Assembly: GCF_000388065.1 (NCBI RefSeq)
Contig: NW_009242975.1
Coordinates: 306,291 to 330,784, forward strand
DNA from: Fonticula alba
Taxonomy: Eukaryota; Opisthokonta; Rotosphaerida; Fonticulaceae
Direction: 5' to 3'
DNA length: 24,494 nucleotides
The position numbers and the translations under genes are program-made. The stretch's first letter is position 1, and the number at the start of each line of letters is the position of its first letter. A model generated the notes under the pieces. That model was not told the origin of the DNA and searched no databases. It was given only the letters and a program-made list of their open reading frames with translations. Positions 18,960-24,494 of this stretch are shown piece by piece.

Positions 18960-20497
18960 CCCATGGGCTCGGGACATTGAGCCGGACAATGTGTCGGCGC
19001 AAGTCCCGGAAATGTCCAGAAACCGATGCCTTCTGGAACGGGATTCGCAGGTCCCTCGCGCGGCCGGGGTCCGCACGCTTCCGCACTTCGAGTCGGTCTA
19101 GCCCGGGGTCGATGTACTTCGGCCCTGCCGGGCCGAGAAAGTCACATTGGGCCAGCATCCTCGTGAGGGACGCCCCCTCTCGATCGAAGTAGCCATGCAG
19201 CCCCTCGTGCACTTGCCCCGGGGTAAGGCCCAGTCCCGCCGCGCCGATGCACCACGCAGTCAGCTCGACCACCAGTGATGGATTGCCCTCCAGCGCGGCC
19301 CACCTGCCAGGCACACGGTGAAGGGGCTTCTGGTGGGAGCAGCGAATGGTCGAGCGCGGGTAGGCCTGCATGGTGACGGTGGCCTCACTGACATCCCCCG
19401 GGATGCAATGGTGGGTGAGCTCCCTCGGCAGCGGGAACGCCTCCTCCGTTGTCCAGGACCGCAGCACGCCGTCGAGCAGCAGCGAGTGCAGCATGAACTG
19501 GCGCGGTGCCAGTCGGCCGGACTCGTGCAGATCCGAGGGCCGCCCAAGCCCCGCCACTCGGACGAGCACTTTGCGCTTGCCCGCCTTCCAGGCAGGCGCC
19601 AGTGCCCTCAGGAAAGTGTCCTCGGGAGTCATGCTCATGCGTTTGGCGAGCGGTGAGCCGCCCGCCCGGCGCACGAGGCCACGGATTTCCGCCCATGCGG
19701 AGGACATCGGATCCCTCGCCCGCGAGGATCCCACAGCGACCCCGTCGACTTCGGCCGCGCGCGCCCAGGGCGACCTCGGGGTCGGTCCGCGCGTGGGGCT
19801 CCGCCCAGAATTCCGCGATCGCTGAAGCAACCCCGGGGTTTTTCGGCAGCAGCTGCGCGCCGGGGAAGACCGGCTCGACTTGCCGCAGCAGGTCGACCAC
19901 CACGGGGCAGTACTGCTCCCCATGGCGCTCTGCGGCCCGCGTGGCGACCTCGTCACGCCTCCAGTTGCTTGGCAGAAAGTCCGACGCCCAGCAGGCGCAT
20001 GCCCCCCAACGCCGAGGGTCCCCAAGATGGAGTCTTGGCATGGCCGGGAGCGGCCCGGGCTGATGCACACCCCGGCCGCCCCTTCATCCGACAGCAGACA
20101 AGAGCCCGGCAGCCTGCGCCTAAGTGCCTGGAGGAGGGTGCTCGAGGAGAGGCAAAGTGCGACGTGCGCGTCGGCGAAGCGAGGGCTCGTGAACGGGGGC
20201 CCTTCCCCGGTTCATGCCGACGACCAGGGCGAGTACCGCGTGGACGAGCACCAGCCCCTGGCCTCCCCGGACCCGGGGCTCCCACCGGTCCAGCAGGGCC
20301 CCAGGCTCCTGGGAGGGGTCCGCAGCGTGCTGGAGGATGACGGAGGGAAGGCCGCAGGCGCCCTCCACCTCCGGCATGCCGAAGTGCGCCGCGCTGGCAT
20401 GGGTCTCCACGCCGCCGAGGTTGATGCGCGTGGCCGGCGGCCCCTTGACGAGGGCCTCCTCGGTCTTGCGTCTGCAGGTAAAGCCAGGGAGCAACAT
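18960..20497 (-). pseudogene. Frame-broken coding remnant, possibly a tyrosine recombinase of a mobile element
   Basis: Protein-like sequence with good codon bias runs on the minus strand but jumps frame at least three times: near 20215, near 20070-20000, and at a CGCGCGCG run near 19760. The longest clean part is about 19740-18975. It has a pattern reminiscent of tyrosine recombinases: a helical N-terminal part, SPLAKRMSMTPED, then GLGRPSDL with a candidate catalytic Arg (19540-19542), and later QVHEG...FDREGASLTRML ending at KYIDP with a candidate Tyr nucleophile (19114-19116). The H-x-x-R box is not intact. Crypton- or DIRS-like elements carry such enzymes. No reverse transcriptase or RNase H was recognised nearby. 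The family call is tentative; an unknown decayed gene is the alternative, and sequencing indels could explain some frame jumps. Confidence 0.4.
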
Positions 20498-20578
20498 CTC
20501 CAGCTAGTGTCTCGGTGCGCCATCGGATATGTGGCGAGCCAGCTTGCTGCCTGAGCGAAACGCACCGACACGATCCCT

Positions 20579-20745
20579 GGGCAGGATCGGGCAGCGCGTC
20601 AGTGAGCAGCAACGCGTGTTGTGTGTACGGGGGGGGGGGGAAGATACGCAGGCAGCGGTGCCGCGAGCATCGGGCATGTGTGGCCGGGGCCGGACCCCTA
20701 AATCTCTTGTCCGGGGCGCTGGCCCGAGCGTTGGCAGCTACAGGG
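20579..20745. repeat. Diverged direct repeat, copy B
   Basis: Partner of 18511-18665. It contains a 12-nt G run (about 20629-20640), gcatgtgtggccggggccgg at 20674-20693 and cgagcgttggcag at 20725-20737. It lies just upstream (in minus-strand sense) of the coding remnant. Confidence 0.55.
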
Positions 20746-22410
20746 CTCATCTGACGGATCGCAAACGAGGGGGGGGCATCGCGCGCGGCGTGCGGACGGC
20801 TCGCGCGCCCCGCCCCCGGGGCGATCGAGGGAGGGCGGAGGCCGTCGCGGTGTTTGCCGCCGGCCGGCGCGTTTCAAGAACACCGCCCCCGTCCGGGGCG
20901 CCGGGCGGGGCAAAAACAACAACACCAGCAAGCACCGGACCAAACGGGAGCGCGCCGCGCCGAGCATCAGCCAACGCGCCACGTCCGAACCCCCCGCCTC
21001 CTCCCCTTCATTCAAGCGCGCCCCTGCCACCGGATTGCCATCGCCCTGCGACGAAATGTGCACCCGGCAGGGAGGAGGACCGAGGAGGCCCGATCGGCCG
21101 GATGCGCGGCCGGCAGGCGCATGGCACCCGGGCGCCACCCGGGGCCCGGCGCAAGGCCGGCCGGCCCTGCGTGGATGACGGCCCCCGCCCGGCCCGCTGG
21201 ACAGCAGGCCGCCTCGGCCACTTGCGCCTGCTCCTCCTGCCCCCCCGGCGGCCGGGGTGTTCTCTCGCGGGGCGTGCGCCCCCCAGCTGCCCTCGTGTGT
21301 CCACCGTCCGGCGCGAGGGGCACACTCATTCGCAAGGTCGCCGGGTGCGAGCGACCACGCGCGCCGGGCATGGTGCCAGCTGCCATCACGGCGCCCGCGA
21401 GGCACCCGGGCCGCGCCTTCGCCGATGCCGCCCCGAGCATGCAGCATGGCAGCCCAGGGGCACTCCGCACCCGGAGGGCGGCCGAGGCCCCGGGCCGTGG
21501 CGTCCCCCGGATGCAGGTCAAAACCCGCCGCAGCTCACCGGGCCGCCCTGCGAATGGGCCCTACCCAGGCGGCCGGGCCTCCCGCCACCGCCCCGGTGAG
21601 CACGCGGCTGCTCCTGCCGGCCCTGGCCCGCGCAAGGCCTTCTGCTGGCCCGGCCGCCGGCCGCGGTGCGTCTCGCGGTGGGCCTGCCCCATGCTCGCGC
21701 CCTATACCCGGTGATGCTGCTGGGCCATTTTGTCGTTTCCGTGGAGAAAAGCAACAGCGCCCTCCCCGGCCGGGCCGCCAGCCGCCTGGCGCCCAACAGC
21801 CAGCTGGCTGCCTGACCAAGTCTGAGTTGCGAGGAGGGCGCCGAGGCGCCCCCTGTCGCTCGAGCCCCCTCGCTGGCGGCCGAAGCGCTGGCCCTGCCCC
21901 CCGCCATGTTCGACTGCTGGCTGCCGGCTTGCCTGGCTCTCGGATTGACGCTGCCGCCAGCGTCGCCGGCCCCAGGTCTCGGTCCGTCCCGGGGGGCGGG
22001 GCCGCTCCCCGGTGCCCGCCACAGAGCCTCCTTCGGCCGGCGTCTCGGGAGCGGTATCCGTGCCGCAGTGCGTGCAGGCGCGGCCCAGGCCGGCGCCGGG
22101 ACATCCGGCACCCCCGTCGCGCGCATCCAGCGCACGGGCGGCACCTGCCCGGCGGTGTGGCAAGCACCTGCCCCCGGCCGGGCACCTTGGCCTCGTCTGC
22201 TTCTCGAGCACCTCCATTCTGCCGCTGTCCAGCACCCACGCCAGGTCCAGCACGCACACATGACGTCGGCCGCCGGATCTCGGCCGGTGTGCCGGGGACA
22301 TCGCGCGGGCGCCGGCGGGGATCCCGCCTCGCCGGGTGCCCGTCGACCAGGCTCCGGCCGGGCGAGGTGGATCCCGCGCGCCGGGGGTCTCGCCCGCATG
22401 CATCTGAGCC

Positions 22411-22430
22411 GGGGGGGGGGGGGGGGGGGG
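22411..22430. repeat. 20-nt poly-G run
   Basis: Twenty consecutive G residues, the longest homopolymer in the window. It can form a G-quadruplex, and its exact length is uncertain for sequencing reasons. Confidence 0.85.
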
Positions 22431-24390
22431 TTGGCCGCGCGGGGGGCTTCTTCGCCGATCTGCCGGGCGGCTCCCCCGGCGACCGGCCACGCGCGTCTGC
22501 CCGAGTCGATGGGCTCATGCCGGTGCCGTGTCATTGCTTCTCGCGCCTCCAGGCTAAGGCGCACCGTGGCCCGAACGAACTCGGCGCCGTGCTGCGTGCG
22601 CCGGGAAAGGCAAGCTCCTTTGCCTTGCGGGGGTGGGGGCCGCATCCTGGCCGTCATCACGACCCGGGCAGGGCCCCACCACGCACGGACCTGCTCGCCC
22701 CCCTCCTGTCACATGGCCGGACGGCCGGCGAGCTTGCTCCATCATCCCCAGGCACACGGGGCGGAGCCCGGTCGGCTGCCCCGCGCCCGAACCCGGCCCG
22801 GGGAGGGCGCCCTCCTGCCCAAAACGCCACGCAGCGTGTGACGTGCGCCCTCGGTGGATTGGCTGGCTCCCCTGCCAGGCGGCATTGCCCCGCCGGCCGG
22901 CCTCGCCTTCTGAGCGCCGAATCCCGGGACCGGCCGGAAACCAGCCGCCCACCGTGCGCCCACTCCCGAGCGGCTACCCCATCCGGTGGCCGCCCGGCAG
23001 CACCTCCAGGCCCAGCTGGCTGTGGTCAGGGTGCTCTAGCTCGCCGGGCTGGGCGCTCGGCACGGCTGCGCGGCATGTCTCAGCGCGACCGGCACCCTAG
23101 CGGCGGGTGGAGCCCCGCCCGGGACCGCGGCCGCGAGCACATCACTCGCCACCCCTCGAAGGGCCGAGGGCTTCCGGCCGGGGTTCAACTCTGCCGGCCT
23201 CGGTCGCATTGGCCGCATGTGCCGCGTCGCCGGCCGTGTGCTCAACAGACGCATGCCGCCGGCAGTCACCGCCCCCACCGGCAACATGGCGGCCGGGGCT
23301 ACTCCCGTCCGGTAGCCCGGTCGGCCGGCGACGCGCGGAGCGTCTCGCGGCGTCCCCGTCGCTCCGGAGGCCACCGGAGGCCGACCAGCCCCTATATGGT
23401 CGCATGGCCCACCGGCCTCAGGGCACCCCGTTTGGAGCCTGGCCCCGGGGCCGGCCTGGCCGGGGCATGCGGCCCCCCGTGTGGAATGCCCACCAGGTGT
23501 GGCGTATCCCGGTGCTGGGCGCCTTTCGGGCGGTCTCCCGGCCGCGGGGGCGAGCCCCTCTTTCCCTGCTTGCCAGCCGCCTCCTGGGCCCCTGTCACAG
23601 CCGGCCCAGGCGGCAGGCCCGCCTGAAAGCCGCATCCACACGGGTCTCTCGGGGGGCGATGTGCCGCCAGATGCGGGGGCTCGCGCATCCGGGTCACCTC
23701 CCTGACCCACCTCCCTCCTCCCCGATACCCTCCACAGCCCAACGGGGGGGGGGGGGGGCGGGCGGCCGCCAGACACGGCACCCCCGGCTCGGCCGGGCCG
23801 CGCGGCAGCGGAAAACAAAACGCCCCCGGGGCGCCGGGTCTCCCCGGTCGCCGGTCCGCAGGTTGCGCGGCTCCGGGGGAGGGGAGGGGGCGGGCGGTAC
23901 TCGCGTCTCCCGTGCCGGGCGCCTGGTTCCAGGCCTGGGGCACGGCTGGGCGGCAGCTGCCGGGCGCCGCGCACCCGCCAGGGGGCTGGGGTGGGCCGAT
24001 CGGCCCATTTTCCGGATGCCAACGGTCGCACTCCTCGGCCGGTGCGCCCGGGCCCAGGCCTCTTGGGGCGGGCAGGTGGGCGGCCCAGGGGCCAGGGGGC
24101 GCATCGCTCGCCCGAGGGCGCCGAGACGCGGCCCGCCGCCGGCTAAGCCGACCTCCCCGCGATCGGTCATGCGCCTGGGCGGGGGCTGGCCGAAAAAAAA
24201 GGTGAAACCCCTGTGCCACGTGCACCTGCCACTCGGCTCCCGGGGCATTTTAATACCCCTTACGGGGCCGGGCACCCATGGCCGGCGGGTCGGGTCCAGA
24301 TCCCCAGCCCGCGGGCCGACCCGTGTGTCAAACCGGCTGATGAAGCCCAATGGGCGGAGGGGGGGGGCATGCACGCAGGCCGCGCAAACA

Positions 24391-24426
24391 CATGTAAACA
24401 AAAATAAAAATTTTAGTATATATTTC
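24391..24426. other. AT-rich island
   Basis: About 36 nt that are almost entirely A and T, including aaaataaaaa and tagtatatat, inside DNA that is otherwise extremely GC-rich. It could be a promoter for a gene outside the window, a transcript 3' end, or a terminal part of an element. The sequence alone does not decide. Confidence 0.5.
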
Positions 24427-24494
24427 ACCCTGCCCTCAGCCGGAGCGGAAAAGCGGCCCCCCAATCGGAGCCCGTCCAGGAGCCCCCCCCCCCC

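Larger units (their letters stand above)
20746..24494. other. Unassigned right-hand region
   Basis: No gene, tRNA or rRNA is recognised. Short minus-strand segments look protein-like (around 22600-22510 and 22270-22170) but sit in different frames and match no family I know, so further decayed coding DNA is possible. G runs lie at 22411-22430 and about 23744-23757. The window ends in a C run. Confidence 0.4.

Noticed and set aside
18511-20745. Complete LTR retrotransposon
   Set aside because: The flanking repeats are short and diverged. No reverse transcriptase, RNase H or primer-binding site was recognised between them.
23694-24464. Minus-strand open frame starting with a hydrophobic, signal-peptide-like N-terminus
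   Set aside because: The hydrophobic stretch is only the translation of the AT-rich island and TG-rich DNA. The remainder is Pro/Arg/Gly-rich noise.

Overview
This window looks like nuclear DNA of a very GC-rich unicellular eukaryote. The evidence is GT-AG introns with branch-point motifs, Pol III-type tRNA genes with T-run terminators, signal-peptide and single-pass membrane proteins, and a receptor-like protein kinase. Furin-like Cys-rich receptors, an integrin-alpha-like protein and high GC together suggest an opisthokont protist of the Fonticula type. That assignment is inference and was not tested by any search.

Layout. 1-1716: a low-complexity upstream region with microsatellites and a TATA/CCAAT-like element. 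1717-7675 (+): a two-exon gene for a ~1908-residue type I membrane protein with FG-GAP/DxDxDG calcium-binding motifs, furin-like Cys clusters, one C-terminal transmembrane helix and a juxtamembrane KRGFFR sequence like the integrin alpha tail. 7676-9252: non-coding, with a TG-rich microsatellite. 9253-10381: four tRNA genes (Ser-AGA, His-GTG, Lys-CTT on the minus strand, Glu-CTC), each with an AT-rich hexamer or heptamer about 30-37 nt upstream. 11203-16803 (+): a seven-exon gene for a receptor-like kinase with about twenty furin-like Cys-rich repeats outside, one membrane helix, and a kinase domain inside. 16804-24494: mostly unassigned DNA. It carries a frame-broken minus-strand coding remnant (about 20497-18960) that resembles a tyrosine recombinase, a diverged direct-repeat pair around it, long G runs, and an AT-rich island at the far end.

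The kinase gene contains two assembly faults. One is a 32-N gap flanked by an identical 180-nt duplication. The other is an embedded 19-nt Illumina adapter, also flanked by an identical 180-nt duplication, which breaks the frame. Counting each duplicated block once, the seven exons give an open frame of 1457 codons.

The two large genes lie on the same strand and both look like cell-surface proteins with furin-like Cys modules. One looks like an adhesion or ligand-binding protein and the other like a signalling receptor. Nothing in the window shows that they act together.
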